Origin: Crossaster papposus
Taxonomy: Eukaryota > Echinodermata > Asteroidea > Velatida > Solasteridae
DNA: 64,000 nucleotides
NCBI GenBank assembly: GCA_037893245.1
Contig: JBAIAA010000412.1
Coordinates: 1,860,001 to 1,924,000, forward strand
Reading direction: 5' to 3'
Below the pieces are notes generated by a model that saw nothing but the letters and a program-made list of their open reading frames with translations, ran no database searches and had not been told where the DNA came from. Both the position numbers and the translations under genes were made by a program. Positions 1 to 13,000 of this stretch are shown one piece after another (position 1 is the first letter of the stretch; the number at the start of each line of letters is the position of its first letter).

Positions 1-1790
1 ATGCTTCACATCCGCACAAAGATGTTGTTGTGAGCCATCATCACTTGAAACCTTGAACTGACCCAGTTTAAGACTGTTCACAATGACTGACCAAAATGTC
101 TTCAAGGTCGACTACACCAGCCTACACAATGTAGAAAGAGGGGTGATATATCCAGAGAATACATTTTTTATTGATAGAGATATATGCCATCATCCAGTGA
201 AAAGACCTGCGTATCTTTCAAGTCTTTGTCCTACAGGTCTAATTTCCTTGCATGACGGATTTTTGACGATGAAAAGCCAACCACTCCCTTGACAATGGAT
301 GGGTTTTCTTTGTTGAAAATAAAACCACCAGGGGAAAAAAAATCCAACTAAAAGGGCTTTTGTTAAAAAAAATGACTGTCCATTTATGGAAACAAATATC
401 GTTTTGCTTTTATGAAACTGAGAATAATTTATGCATTTCGATTAACTTTTGGAGAAGCATCAATCTCGTTTTGAAACATTTATTATTTTGAGTTTCCAGT
501 AGGCCGTTTTTTTTTCATAATGAGAAGGTAACAGTTTGCTGACGACTGTCTGGATGATTAATAATTAGGCGCGGAGATTAAATGGTGCATTTGAAGCCAG
601 ACCAGCTGTACCACGTGTGTGGGCCGTTTGGGTAACACTTTGTAAGAACATTCATGTAATGTCACGAGCCAGGCTCTTCAGGCCTGTATTTAAATTCAAC
701 GAAAATAGCATCTTGCACAAAATGTATTTGTCCCTGGTCCAGTTGAATAATTTCAAGCACTTGAAGCAATTTATACCAATGGTGAGTCCTACCTTTAAGA
801 TATTCTTGGTTATTTTTGTTATTCAGTTCCTGCTTCTGGGATATCAAGGGCTACACATTTTTGTGTATCTGGGTTTACAACAACAACAAGCTTGAAACGA
901 CAACTAAAAATAGTGTGCCACAAGAAGCGTCACTCATTAACATCTTTGTCAACAACCCCAACAACTGGATTTCACTCCTAAGCAATTGTTGTCAACAATC
1001 CAAGACAGTTGATTCTGTATTTCCTCCCCAATTAACAACTACCCCTGTGTCATTTCCCTCCCCCTTTCATCCCTGCCATTGTTCCCACAACCCTGACCCT
1101 TCGAACAGACCTGTGACTTCCCTTGTAAACAAAAAGGAAAAGAAGAAATCCATCATCCTCAGTCAGCTTATCAGATATCCTCACCAAGGAAAGTTACAAG
1201 TTGCTTAATAAACTTGACCTCCACCAGACCTCCCTAGAACTAAAAAAGGCGCCTACCCAAGGCCAAAATAAAAGATCTTAACCCCCTCCCCTCCTTACCC
1301 CTTCACTAATTCCTCATTACAAACCAGCTCTATAAAAAAAAATATAAAAGAAATACGGGGATGTTTGATAGATATCTGTGACTCAATTTCATTTCCCGAC
1401 ATGGTACATTGTCGGAGGAAGCATTTAAACTCTGGGTGGATTACCCTTGCATATGCTCCTAATCTCCCTGCTGGCCTGCTCTCAACTCTGTTGACCGAAA
1501 TTAGGGGTCCCGGGAGGAGCAAAGAGGTTCAGACATGTCCCAAACGCCTTCTCGGTGCTAATTAGGGAGGTGCATTTTAGGGATAGTTTGGGAACTGGTA
1601 ACACGATTAAAACATGGGTAACTAGGTTCCCACGGGTACCAACCTTAAAATTCAAATCTCAGAAGTTGCTGTTCCGCTTGTTCATAAATGTTCGCGCGAT
1701 AATACTATTAGTGATTCAATGTGAATTCAAGACCTTTGATTTGAAGTATTAGCCCTAAATCCCCTAGGCCCGCTGGCTAGGAACCATCCT
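1..1790. other. Intergenic, nothing recognised
   Basis: AT-rich sequence with short open frames only. The longest, at about 816-1208 on the + strand, is low in complexity (poly-Asn, poly-Lys, Pro/Ser/Thr runs), starts without a convincing ATG and matches no family I know. No splice-flanked coding segment was seen on either strand. Confidence 0.5.
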
Positions 1791-2200
1791 CGCTCCTGCA
1801 AAATCCTCTAATTGCCACCAGGTAAAAAATGGATTAAGTTTCATCCTCGATCTTCAAATCATTCGTTATTTCCTGAATTTGTTCAGTGGAGGGGTGACTA
1901 CGGCCTCAATCCTCAAATCCTCTGCCAATCGGAGGTAACAGGTTGAGTTTATAGAACCGATGACATTCGAAAGCATTGCGGATGATATCAAGCATAATGC
2001 TGGGTTGTATAATATGCATGTTTGAACATAAAGAATGCTGGATAAGGCCTACGACTTTGACCCATTGCATCCTCCAAAATCAACTGGCAATTGTTTTCAT
2101 CAATCCTCAATCCTTCAAAATCCTCAAACTGCAATGAGGATTGAGGAGGATTAAAAGGGATTGAGGAAGATTGAGATTGGGGAGGGTTAGGGTTAATAAG
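1790..2200. repeat. Degenerate TCAATCCTCAA repeat with hairpin
   Basis: The words TCAATCCTCAA and its complement TTGAGGATTGAGG recur many times. The densest part (about 2099-2175) has a pyrimidine-rich left arm followed four bases later by the purine-rich complement, so it can fold into an imperfect stem of roughly 20 pairs. It ends in GGGTTAGGGTTAATAAG, a two-unit telomere-like word. It looks like a decayed simple or foldback repeat. Confidence 0.4.
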
Positions 2201-3007
2201 TGTAATTAGGCTTTGTTGCGACTACACATGATTTGCACTGCTTTATCGTTTGGTTTGTTGCCGTGATCTTTCCGCAGATGTTTTATCTATAATTCTCTCG
2301 CCCATGAATCTTTCTATTTTGGAATTCTGTTTTGCAAAACCAAATAAGTCGTGACTTAACCGCAGTTTTCCCTGGAACTGGGCAGGTGGCGCGGCCAGGG
2401 TTTCTGGCAAATCTGGGTTCCCCCGGCACAAATATGGGGAAAATTACAAATGCACTTGTTTCTGTTTATTTCCTGTGTGAAAAACAATACCAATCATTGC
2501 ACGATATACAGACGAAGCATACCGTAACGTCATGTGGAAAAACCACTTCTTCTCGGAACAACACAGCATATTTTTTTTTAAGCTGCTTCGCAGATGGCGG
2601 CCTATAAGAGTCTAGCGTTGTTGTTCTTCTACTTGTGCTAAATTCAACATCTGGGAACTTCTCGGTAATTAGCACTTAAAGAGAGCAACCAAAACGACAA
2701 TCAAAGCCACACGACAAGGTCGCGTAACAAAAGCCGCACTTACGACATTGTCGTTTTGGTTGTAGTCGAACAGTGCCTTTTGAACATTATGAAATGAACA
2801 TTCTAGAGAGAATTGTCGACGGTAGTGCGTTTGAACCAGACCAATACACAAGACACGGGTCCTGCATGTACGACATTGGGCTTGTTCACAAAACATGCCA
2901 CAAGTTGATTAGTTGTCTAGTCAAGTTCAGTTGCAAAAATCAAGTCATTTTGTTTATAAATATCATAATTCACATAACACACATTCTCCTTTTTCTCCCT
3001 TCACATT
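2201..3007. other. Intergenic, nothing recognised
   Basis: No supported gene. Several short overlapping open frames exist on both strands, none resembling a known protein. The segment 2700-2890 repeats ACGACA/TGTCGT-type words but no clear inverted termini were found. Confidence 0.4.
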
Positions 3008-3413
3008 TGTGACCCGTTCTTACGAAACCCGACATAAGTCGCACAGGCTATTTTGAGATACAGCTCATTAAAGTTGAAATGGGGTGAAAAATCTGGCGGA
3101 CATTGATTTTTGTTTTTCGTTATTTTTGTATTCTTTAATATGTATACTTTAACCCTCAGTTTAGGTTAAACAAAATCAACTTTATTGATGAGAAAGTACA
3201 AAAATCATGCATGTATTGACAGACAAGCTGTGTCCTAAAAGTGGTAATTTATCTCCCAAATACATCGAAATAAAATCTTCATAAAATTGGTATGTATGGT
3301 ATAAAGTTGGTTTTGGTACCAAATGAAAGCTGGCGATGTGTACTAAATAGAAATAACAATATCTCACAATAACAAAAAAACACTTATGTCTGTTTTTGTG
3401 GGAGCAGGTCACA
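3008..3413. mobile_element. TGTGACC-ended inverted-repeat element, copy 1
   Basis: The left end starts TGTGACCCGTTC and the right end, read on the other strand, starts TGTGACCTGCTC. Both continue through an ACATAAGT word about 30 bases in, giving imperfect terminal inverted repeats on a 406-bp non-coding body. The interior shares AGCTTTCATTTGGTA (complement strand) with the decayed copy at 56.5 kb. It is a MITE or foldback-type non-autonomous DNA transposon; no transposase is encoded. Superfamily not assigned. Confidence 0.6.
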
Positions 3414-6400
3414 TTTGTGATTGATGATAAAAGTCTTCACCGATCTAAAAGATTTCACAGCACCCCTCGCTGGAAAATAGTCTGAGCCAGTGGCATCGAC
3501 CGTGACTGTTAACTTTACACAGAGCACACTGACTATAGGCCTAGGAGCATGGTTCATGGTCACTCGTTGCGTATGTAGGCACCATCTGAGTGCGCTCAGT
3601 ATGCCAGTGACGTCAGTGCCTGTTGGCGCAGAGTTACAAAAATAGCATTTTGGGTATCGTCCCCATGGAGTAATCGGCCATTTACCAAGAAGTCCCATTT
3701 TTAGGTTTTGTATCAATGGCTGGAATTATCTGTATACCGACAAAGGTATTAATTTGACCTGGAACAGCTCTGTTCTTTTTCAAGAAAAATACATGTCATT
3801 TTTAATTTTATTTATTTACAGAGAAAAGGGTAGACAGGTACAAATAAAGTGGAAATACAACAGGAAATGGGATGAGATTTGTGGAAAAGTACTATAAAGG
3901 AAAAAAGAATTACAGGATTTGATTGTACAGCAATAAAACAAAATGTGTTTTCTAGAATCCTTTGCATAATTTAAAACAGAAACCTCATGCTGTTATCATT
4001 TTTTTATGGGGAGGGGGGCGGGGTATTTTGTTTTGTTTTTACTAAAATCTACTAAAACTGTTCAATAGATACTGAAACTCCTTTAAATATCATTTCCGTG
4101 GGTTTTTCTTTTTTTGTTTTCTTCTATTTCTTACTTGTTGATATGTTTACCAACATGTTTTGTTTGTGTTTCTTGGCTTTGTTTCAAGCTGAACATAATT
4201 ATATTTAATAGAAACGGTTTACTTTGCCAAAATGTACATGACCTGGCTTTTTGTTAAACTATGTATTCAAAGCATATTGTAAATGTTGAACGGTACTTTT
4301 GTGCAGTTTTGTTGACTTGTTGTGAAACGATTAATAAAATGTACTGTAACTGTAATTGGGCCATGCATGAAAATGACAAAAGCTAATGCCTGCTTTTTAA
4401 AAAGCCAAACAAAAAATTGGAAGTTTTTCTTTTTTCCTGAAAAAAAAAAAATATTAAAAAAAAAGCCTTGACAAATCCGGCAGCCAATGTTGCTGTTTTT
4501 TGTTCAACCTCAATGCCATTGTCAAGACCCTATTTAGGATGTGTGCTAATGAAGCTCACTGTGTCACTCAGTGCCAGGGAATATGGCGGGAGTCAGCCCA
4601 GAGAAGACATGCCAAGGCCAAAGCCATCATACACCAGGACGATTCTGTCAAAAGAGATAGTTGTTTGATTTGACAAACTGACTGCTCTGCTCTGCTCTGT
4701 TCGCTCTCTCCCCGAGGCTACTGAAGCGAAGTCAGAGGGCGACAAAGAGATAGCCTTGAAGCTGACCTAGATTTCTATATTGCTGTTTCAGAAACCAAAA
4801 CCCCTCCCCCTCTTCTCCTCATCACATCAACCAACCATGAAGTTGTTACCTTTTGAGATCCGTCCTTCTTAGAAAATCTTAATGGGCCGTGAAGAGGGAA
4901 GCCTTGGATATTTCATGATTATTTTTTACTAAATTGCCTCTTTTTTTTGCGGTGAGAGTTGGTCTTATCTCACCTAGATGTTATTATAGGTAAGTTTGTT
5001 GTGCAATTCTGGGTCCAATTTCCACATCCTTGCTATGACTGTACGCAGGCTGCGTGTTATTAAGGAGTGTCATTTGGTTCTGAGGGTGTGGAAGCGGCAA
5101 AGGTCAGGTGCTGCAGCTAAATTTTAAGTGGATCTTGAAAGTTTATTCATTTATTTATTTGTTTACAACCATCTTCAATGAGAGTAGCCCATTCAGCAGA
5201 AGCTAGTCATTCAGGGCCCTCGGTACATAAAAAATACAAACAAGACAATTTTAAAAAGACAAAACCTTCAGAAAAAAAACCCACACAATACATGTAGGTC
5301 AATAAAAACAGGTCGTCTAAGGACACTTAATAATAAAGAAATACATGTATCTATAAAAAGGACCAAATTGCATTAAGACTGACAACCTCCATTCCAGCTT
5401 ATCACATTATTTAATATCATGGCAAAAAACCGTGTGATATTAAAAAAGATACAATTGTTAGATCTATACCAAATGAATACAAGGAATGAGTTAGCCCTTT
5501 TTATACAATTTCTTATCAGATATTACATAAGCCAGAACTTGTTTAAGAAGCATGCATACACAATCCTGTTTTGATAGTGATAAGGTTACATTTGTGTAGA
5601 ATTCAAATATTAACCCCAAAATGCTGGTCTAGAATCGTCTTATTTGCATATGATTTTTGTTCACACACCCTATGACTGAGTTAAAAGGGCTAATCTAAAT
5701 TTCAGTTTAACCTCCATGGAAAATAAAAGTCTCGTGCAGATGTTTTTGTGTGGTTTTTTTTTACCAACAAAGCCATGGACTTTGACTTTACCAAAATATG
5801 ATTAGAATTTTTACAGCACACAACGCAGTACTTAACACACAGAAGCATGGATTTTTATGATTTAAAAATTAGAACTTGTGCTCCGTCATTTAATTGTGCA
5901 ACCGTTTTTTTTCTTCAAAACCTGACATTTATGACTTTGTGCCCATGATCAAAAATAAATGGGATAACTGGTCTCACACCAGGCCACCCAAACCAGATCC
6001 CCCCTTGAGCAGGAATGTGGCGATCCTGTCCCAACCATGGCACTGGTGAAATATAATAGTCACACCACTAATGATTGGCCCAGTTCTCAAGGTCGGTCGT
6101 GTCAGAGGTTGGACAGAGGACAGGATCTGTCTGTCCTGGAAAAAAACAGGTTTTGTTGTTTGCCCAACTGGTGCTGTGGACATGGTAATGGTTTGCACTT
6201 CACACTGACAGCTGCGAGCTGTGTTTAGAACAGTGTAGGGAAAAAAATTGGGTCAATTATTTGATTTTGGGGGTTTTGGGAAAAGTTGTGCAGAAATTAG
6301 CCAAATATGGCTGGTTGTGTTTTTTATTAAATAGAATTTCTGTCAAAGTTATTTCTCGACCAAAACTTTGCAAATATTACAGAGGATTGTTAGTTAATTG

Positions 6401-6828
6401 ATAGTTGATTAAAATTTGATTAAAAAGTGGACAAAAAACACAAAAGTGGTGTATTTCACATTGTGTTTGTTCACAGATGAATATGTAAAAACCATTGTGT
6501 GCTTGGGCGGTTTCTGGCACTATAACGGTACTGTTTGGGGCGGTACAGTGACCAGTAGTGGATTAATATAGTTAAAAGTAAAAATGAATTTCGGAATCGG
6601 AACAAGTGTGATTTTACGGGGTTCAACCATCATCCACGGTTTATCATTGTCGTAAAAAATCATCGCACTTTAGATTTAAGCTGGCAGAAACAATGCATTT
6701 TGTGCTGGCTGGTACTGAAAACTGAGGGCGCTGTTGAAGGAAAGCAGGACTAAGCCAAGATACTGAAAACTACATTGTCATTAATCTCATTGGTTAATAC
6801 TCTTTTGTTTGTACCATAACTCTTTTTA
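3414..6828. other. Intergenic, possible retroelement tails
   Basis: No supported gene. AATAAA polyadenylation words occur at about 4331, and two stretches (about 3800-3860 and 5140-5250) begin TTTATTTATTTAC or TTTATTTATTTG followed by a moderately complex segment. That pattern is often left by 3' ends of retroelements in reverse orientation. The part 4480-4790 is less AT-rich than its surroundings, but its short open frame matches nothing I know. Confidence 0.35.
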
Positions 6829-6937
6829 AAGGGCTCCCATAGGTTTTGCACACGAATTTCAATCATTGACTTTCTGTCAATCGTGGACCTTATTGACCTC
6901 TATTGTTCGACGTCCACTATTTGAATGCAGATATATA
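6829..6937. repeat. Dispersed repeat with GTCCACGATTGAC words, copy 1
   Basis: Contains CCATAGGTTTTGCACACGA, a TCTGTCAATCGTGGACC core and CCACTATTTGAATGC. The same order of words recurs at 9.8 kb, at 52.0 kb and, on the opposite strand, at 35.7 kb. Non-coding; probably fragments of one DNA transposon whose full ends I could not define. Confidence 0.45.
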
Positions 6938-7010
6938 CAAACTTGCGGCGCACAGTAGAGTTAGTTGTGTTGCCATGTGTTTGTTAGGACATTGTCGCTT
7001 GGAACATTAT

Positions 7011-7091
7011 CGTGAACTCGAGCGTGAACTCGAGCGTGAACTCGCACGCATGCGCAAGTACTCCATTCGTTCACAAAGTCGTGAACTCGAG
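7011..7091. repeat. CGTGAACTCGAG 12-mer repeats
   Basis: Three head-to-tail 12-bp units (7011-7046, the last one ending CGCA) and a fourth identical unit at 7080-7091, separated by a sequence containing GCATGCGCA. Each intact unit contains an XhoI-like CTCGAG palindrome. The frame reads RELE repeatedly, but the open frame around it is short and unsupported. Confidence 0.55.
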
Positions 7092-7099
7092 AAGAAAAT

Positions 7100-9451
7100 T
7101 ACCAGGTGATTAGAACGCCATTAACTCGTGAACATAAAAAACGCGACAGGATTAAAATGCAGCAATAGTTGCCAAATTTAATAACCGCATCCTCCTCTCC
7201 TTTTAGCAGATGTGATCTAGTTTTTTTTTTTGGTTTTTTTTAACCTGACTTTTTAAGTACCGAATTAAACTTGACTGGACCAGAAAAATTAAGTAACACA
7301 AAAGTTATCCATTTATCTGGTGACCTACATTTGTTTCCAGCAACTTGAAGTAATTTATTAGCCCATATTTCTCATTGTCGGTGATGTTTTTGTTGCTTCC
7401 TAGGTAAAGAGACGTGAGAGGTATCAATAAACGAATAATGTTATCCACCTTGTGTCCTTGCGGACTAACAAAGGCCGTGACATGAGCAGTGTCATAATTG
7501 GCAGTCCAGTATTCCCCCTCATCACTCCATTTTTGTTATTTGTCTCGCAGTTCTCAAGGTGAAAATGAGCTCTGTCCTCCATATCTTTTTTTTTCTTCAT
7601 CTTTTTTGGAAAATTTGAATGAATAGCAAATTTGATTTGCCTTTTTCCTTGAAGGACGAAGAGGTTAGACCCTCTCGATTTCTGTCGGTTTGTTTTTAGT
7701 CCTTGCTCCTTATCTTGAAACATTAACTCTTGTTTTTCCACTGTTCCCTTGCCCTACATTCTGTTGTTTACGTGATACTGGATCCTTTGTCCCCATTGTT
7801 ACCGCGAAAGCGTTCCAATATCCTAATCTGCATTGGCGAACAAAAGCCGAGTCGGCCACCTTGACCGTTTTTTTTTTCTTTTCTCTTCTCGGAGTCGCAG
7901 CATTTATTGTCAGTCTTAAATTCAATTTCCTCTAGATTGAGTGGGAAGTTTCACTTAAGAGTCTAGCCTTGATCTTCGTCAAAGTATCATCATTTCTGTA
8001 CTCTTTTTCACCTCGTCTTGCTGAAGATGATTTCATTGGTCTACATGTTCTGTATAATAGCTTTTACTAATGACTGTCTACTTTTGGGGGTCGGTATCCA
8101 ATATTTTAGGGGGCAATATTCAATACTAAATTCACTTGCATGTACCTGTACATGTAGATGCGCTAGTCTAATATACTATCCTCTTAGAAAACTGTAGCTT
8201 TTTTATCAGAAATGAGTAAAAAATGGAAGGTACATGTACTCGAACATGTAAATTTATTCACGAACAATTTTATCTTCTGTTTCTTGAAGTTGGATCTCAT
8301 CAAGCGCAAACTTAAAAGTACTCTAAATGGTACTATGCTGGGACTTGACTTTATTCATGTTTTGGGGCCATTTGGTTGCTTTGTAGCTCAATGGTAAACC
8401 CACTGCAGGATTTTGCAGGATTGAGGCGCCAGTAATGAATATTGCAGGATTTTTGCTGGATTCAGGTGATTTCTAAGACAATTTGGGGTAGGTTTTTTCC
8501 AAAATTATCTTACAAATTTTTTTCTAGTTGGCAATTTTTCCTCTACTGTTTAAGAAAATTTGCGGCTGTGTCCTTCGCCTGCCCTTAGAAAATGAAGAAA
8601 TGATGTAATTTTCTCTTTACCTCCTTTGAGTTGAGTGTTAAGACCTTGGCTTATGATGTGTGTGTGAAGCTGAAGCAAGGAGTGTTTTCACAGTCTTGGA
8701 TGCATCCTTGGCCCAAGATCTTGTTAGCCAATTTGTTATTTTCGCTGGCAATACACTCTTTTTTTTTTCTCCTCTCACTGCCCCAGCCATCCCAATTCAA
8801 GGTTTTGTTTTTTTCATTATGTGATTAAAACTGTGGCTTGTTCATCACCTTGTTCTTTCCTTGCATTATGACATTTTTGTTTTTATCGGCTTCCACAATT
8901 TGCTCAGACGGCAGCATTCGTTACTCGGGTGATAAATTGCTGTTTATAAAGTTTGACCTCGTTTTACGGGTGGGATTTGGTGACTTGCAGTTTTAGTGTT
9001 GATAAGTAAAATCAAAAGTAACTTTTAGTGACTGCAGGAATTTCACCGTGATTGATTTGTGTTTTTGTTTGTTTTACTATTATTAAGATTTAAACAAAAA
9101 TATATTTACCCTTTGTTTCAAATTATCCCCACATTGTGTGATTGTCTGATTTTAGATGCTGTGGTTTTTAAAAACAGAACAACTACAAGTTTACAAAGAC
9201 GCATACTTTACCTCTTAACAAAAATACATTAAAAAAAATGTTGAAATTGAAATTACCCTTTTTCCAACCTCATTATTGATATCTCCTGACACATTGTCAT
9301 GTTTAATGCTGATTGTATAGTCATAAACGAGCACAAAGGCTGAATACGGAGACTTCCCCAATACAATAGTTCAACCATTGGCAAGCATACTGATGACACC
9401 CTAGCCCAAGTATAATATGGATTACATTCTTACAAGGCCATTTGGTGTGTC
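7100..9451. other. Intergenic, nothing recognised
   Basis: AT-rich with many T tracts. Short open frames on both strands (for instance around 7424-7940) are driven by T- and A-rich runs. A small cluster of GCAGGATT words at 8404-8465 is the only local repetition noticed. Confidence 0.4.
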
Positions 9452-9705
9452 TTAAACGTTGTATACACCATTTGCAGATATCAAAAAAAATTACTGCCAA
9501 ATTATTAAGAAATATCTTACTTATTTGAAAGTAAATAATGATTGTAGGCATTAATTCAGCAAAATGATTGTGCTAAATATCCTGTAATTGTACCGAAAAA
9601 TTTAATTATATCCACAAAAAATTCATAATCGCCGGACGGAGATCGCAAAAAAACAAGAACAACATAAGAACCACTGGTGTATCCTACCTTTTATCCTACC
9701 TTTAA
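9452..9705 (-). mobile_element. TTAA-bounded palindromic MITE, copy 1 (truncated)
   Basis: Carries the family's GTATACACCATTTGCAGATA end, the AATATCTTACTTATTTGAAAG block and the CGCCGGACGGAGATCGC core. It then jumps to GGTGTATCCTACC with the second arm mostly missing, and the terminal word is duplicated (ATCCTACC twice). This is an internally deleted copy about 254 bp long. Confidence 0.7.
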
Positions 9706-9780
9706 GTTTAAGCTGTGCTAGCTCCACCCATAACTTAGTGTACATGTATACCTACACACATAAAGAAAACCTGTATGTAA

Positions 9781-9942
9781 ACACCTTCCATCTTGGACCT
9801 CCCTATCCCTGTTTTATTTGTACTTCGACATTATTGGAAGACCTCCTATAGATTTTGTACACGAGTTTCCGTTGTGGACTTTCTGTCAATCATGTACGTT
9901 TTACAGTACGCCCACTATTTGAATGCGGATACAAACTCGCAC
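9781..9942. repeat. Dispersed repeat, copy 2
   Basis: Longer relative of the repeat at 6.83 kb. It opens with TGTAAACACCTTCCATCTTGG and continues with CCTATAGATTTTGTACACGA, CTTTCTGTCAATC and CCACTATTTGAATGCGG. The opening matches the outer end of the inverted copy at 35.8 kb, suggesting this is the true left terminus. Confidence 0.45.
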
Positions 9943-10323
9943 ACACACACCACTCCCATCCCCCAATTGAAATTTTGTTCAGCCTCTGTCATAATTATAA
10001 TAAAAATATTGAGTTTTTCCATACAAGTCAAAAAAAGTCCCTAAATCTTATTGGATTTTGTGTACAGCTCGTTGAGCCTTAAGGGCTCTCTTCATACAAA
10101 AAGCAGACATTTGTAAACCACAAGCTAATAGTAATATGTCTGTATTGTCCAATGTTGCTATCCATACAAAGTGCATTGCCCCATAATTGTACTCCTGACC
10201 CATTCATTGGAAGCTGGTATGTGAATTCAGGTGAAACTAAACTCTTTTACATGCAGGAATTTGATTTTGTCTGTAGTTTAAATACAAATATTTTTGTTTA
10301 AAAATGCTTAATTATGTCAAATA

Positions 10324-10767
10324 TGTGACCCACTCTGCAAAAATGAGTCTGATGTCGCAAAATACATTTTTACGTCAAAGGGCTGTTTATTGTCTCGAAG
10401 GTGATTTTTCTTTCAACAAATAATGTTTTTGTTTTAAGACATTTTGGTTTCTCCGACTCCTATATTTTCAGATCTGATCGATTAAAAAGATTGTTTTGAT
10501 CCCTAAATTAAATTTAATACATGTTTTTTCATTCTCTTACCGTAGCATCTGATAAAGCACTACAATTGTAAATCATCTTTTCGTTTTAAAGACATTTTAA
10601 ATATAACTGAAAAAAAGCAAATTTTCCAAAATTGTAAAAGACCAATGCATTACACTAGAGTTGTGCCATATATCAAACGAAAACTTATTTCCTGCTCTTT
10701 CTGAGCAACTAAACTTGACAATAACATTTTTAACACATTCAGATTCATTTTTGCAGAGTGGGTCACA
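10324..10767. mobile_element. TGTGACC-ended inverted-repeat element, copy 2
   Basis: The terminal inverted repeats agree at 26 of 27 positions (each begins TGTGACCCACTCTGCAAAAA) around a 444-bp AT-rich non-coding body. Near-perfect agreement between the two ends, against weak agreement with other copies beyond the first ten or so bases, marks a distinct subfamily. Right flank is a TATATAT run. Confidence 0.75.
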
Positions 10768-11631
10768 TATATATATATTTGATTTAATTTTTTTATTCCA
10801 AGGCCAGAAATGATTTTAACTGTATCGAAAATTGGCGCCTGGATTTTGGTCTTCACATTACCATGACATGAAAACTAAAGTTATACCCCCCCTCCATAAA
10901 AAAAATAATAAAAAAATAAACCAGAGGGACACCGGTGTTTTCTCTGAAACTAGATCAAGGACTTCTGTCATAGATTCTGGCTTTCCACTGCACTTGGCTA
11001 GGGTTTCCATTATGACAAATTGACAATAGCTGAAACAGCCACTATTTCAAGGACAGTACTGTACATGTTGGCAACTAAAACCATGAAGCCGGAAGATGAG
11101 AAAAATATCCGTTGGCCCTCTGCTGGAAGGTTTTACTGGGAACTTTTAGGGGATTAGGTTTTTTTTCTTCAGAAATGCCTCTTTTGTTGATCCGAAGAAT
11201 TGACTAAAAATACCGTTTTTTCCTGAAATGCAGAAGGAAGGAAAAAAAATAACAGTGATTTTGATGCATGTGTGCAATGTGAAAGGTTTAATGGACCAGC
11301 TCAGTTCAACAGAGGGCAGCAGATCGATTTTTGGACATGCTTGACTGAGAAATGTTTTAGAGCTCGGTGTATAATGTATATACACACATTTATTTTTGTA
11401 ATAAACAAGGAACCAAACTGAAGCAGTATAAAGTAATGAGTGATTTAGATTTACATGTACATGTAATTTTTTAATTTTGTTTTATGTTAATATGATAAAA
11501 TCTTACTGTTACGGGTTTTTAAAATGGTGAAACTACATGTGACAATGAATCGTAAATGGAGAAATAATGTATGGCGAAATGATACGTCATCCTCCCACAT
11601 AAGCAATGTTAACGTTCCATAATTTCCAACA
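10768..11631. other. Intergenic with two CTCF-like words
   Basis: No supported gene. It holds two matches to the bilaterian CTCF core, CCAGCAGAGGGCC on the - strand (11113-11130) and CAACAGAGGGCAGCAG on the + strand (11305-11322). The rest is AT-rich with A and T tracts. Confidence 0.35.
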
Positions 11632-12019
11632 TTAAAGGTAGTATACACCATTGGTAATTGCTTGAATTATCATGAATGGGTGGATTTGGGGGGTTGTATT
11701 TCATAGTAAATATCGTTTAACTGACTTTTCCGAAGTTTTACAATCATGGATGCCGAGAAAAGCACGAAAAACAGCGTTTGTTTTCAACCGGGGTCGAGCA
11801 GTTATTCTTATGTTATCTTTGTTTTTTCGCTCTCGCCGTCCGGCGAGAGCGAATTTTTCGTTATAAAATTCATTTTTTTTGGAATAATTACAGGATATCT
11901 AGCGCAATCCTTTTGCTGAATGCCTAGAATCATTATTTACTTTCAATTGAGTAAGGTATTTATTAATAATTCAGTAGTAAATATTTTTGATATCTGCAAA
12001 TGGTGTATACTACCTTTAA
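11632..12019 (+). mobile_element. TTAA-bounded palindromic MITE, copy 2 (full length)
   Basis: Complete 388-bp copy from TTAAAGGTAGTATACACCAT to ATGGTGTATACTACCTTTAA. The arms are complementary only at the ends. The interior holds a GTTTTACAATCATGGATGC block, a CGCTCTCGCCGTCCGGCGAG core (hairpin), and an ATATCTAGCGCAATC block. TTAA sits at both ends, which may be the target duplication. No coding capacity. Confidence 0.85.
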
Positions 12020-13000
12020 GTGGCCACATGTTAACATTTAATTTGTGGTTGTCAGTTAAAACAAAAAGTGGTTTCAATATTTTTTGTTGAATTATACACT
12101 TCTTTCCTTGTTATTTCACTTTAAACATTTTCATTAGAATTTTTTTTTACTATTACTATCACCAATCAAAACAAAAATAAATAAATAAGCAAAAAGTAGA
12201 CCATATAGACAGACGCTACAATGTTACAGTTGGAAGAGCCACAAAGAACATTAATATTACAGCACAATCGCAATGCTTCAGTGATAATTTTGTTTCATGG
12301 CAATATGACCCACTCATTATTTCTCGAGGTTTCTAGTTCGTGGGCGAAGGCGTTTCCCATTGTGTAATTCCTGGCAGTGTATGATAGTTGCTGGCAGCAT
12401 GCCATAAGTGGCCTTGTCTCCCCCCCCCCCCCCCCCCCCCCCCCTCAAAAATATAAACAACCTTCTTATTACATCATAGTCTTGGTTGTTTGTTGCCTAA
12501 TTAGTGTCCTACTAACAGTATAATCACTATGAATCATGTCTAAGGATTGGATGCAGCTCGTTAGGAACGAGATGTTTTTTTCCAAACCTATACTGCATGC
12601 ATATATGCTGCATTGTAACCATTAGAAAAACATCTTGCAAGGACATTTTGGCAGTGCAGACAAAAAGCCTTGTTACATCATGCATCCCACTGCAACCAAA
12701 CACTATTACTATAGTTGTCTCAAGGTTGAATATCCATGAAAGGTTTCTCTGTTGGTTTATTCCTCCATGGTTAGTCATGGTGGGCACAATAGAATGTTGT
12801 TATTTCACATACACACAATGCAGACAGAAAGAGTTGGAATGCTGACTTTGTCAGGGTATTGTAATAATAATATTAATGAAGTTTGCACTTTTTATCTCTT
12901 TGCTCCAGTAGTCTGGCTTTTTTGTGTGTGCCCAACTTGGGATTTCTTTCTTCTTCTTTTCCCCCTCCCATTTTTTTTTTCTTTTCTTTTTTAAAGGCTT
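12020..13000. other. Intergenic; poly-C tract
   Basis: No supported gene. A 25-base C run occupies about 12420-12444. Short open frames at 12.5-12.9 kb on both strands match nothing known. Confidence 0.4.

Noticed and set aside
816-1208. 130-codon + frame at the left edge
   Set aside because: Low complexity (Asn, Pro, Ser, Lys runs) and no convincing start or homology.
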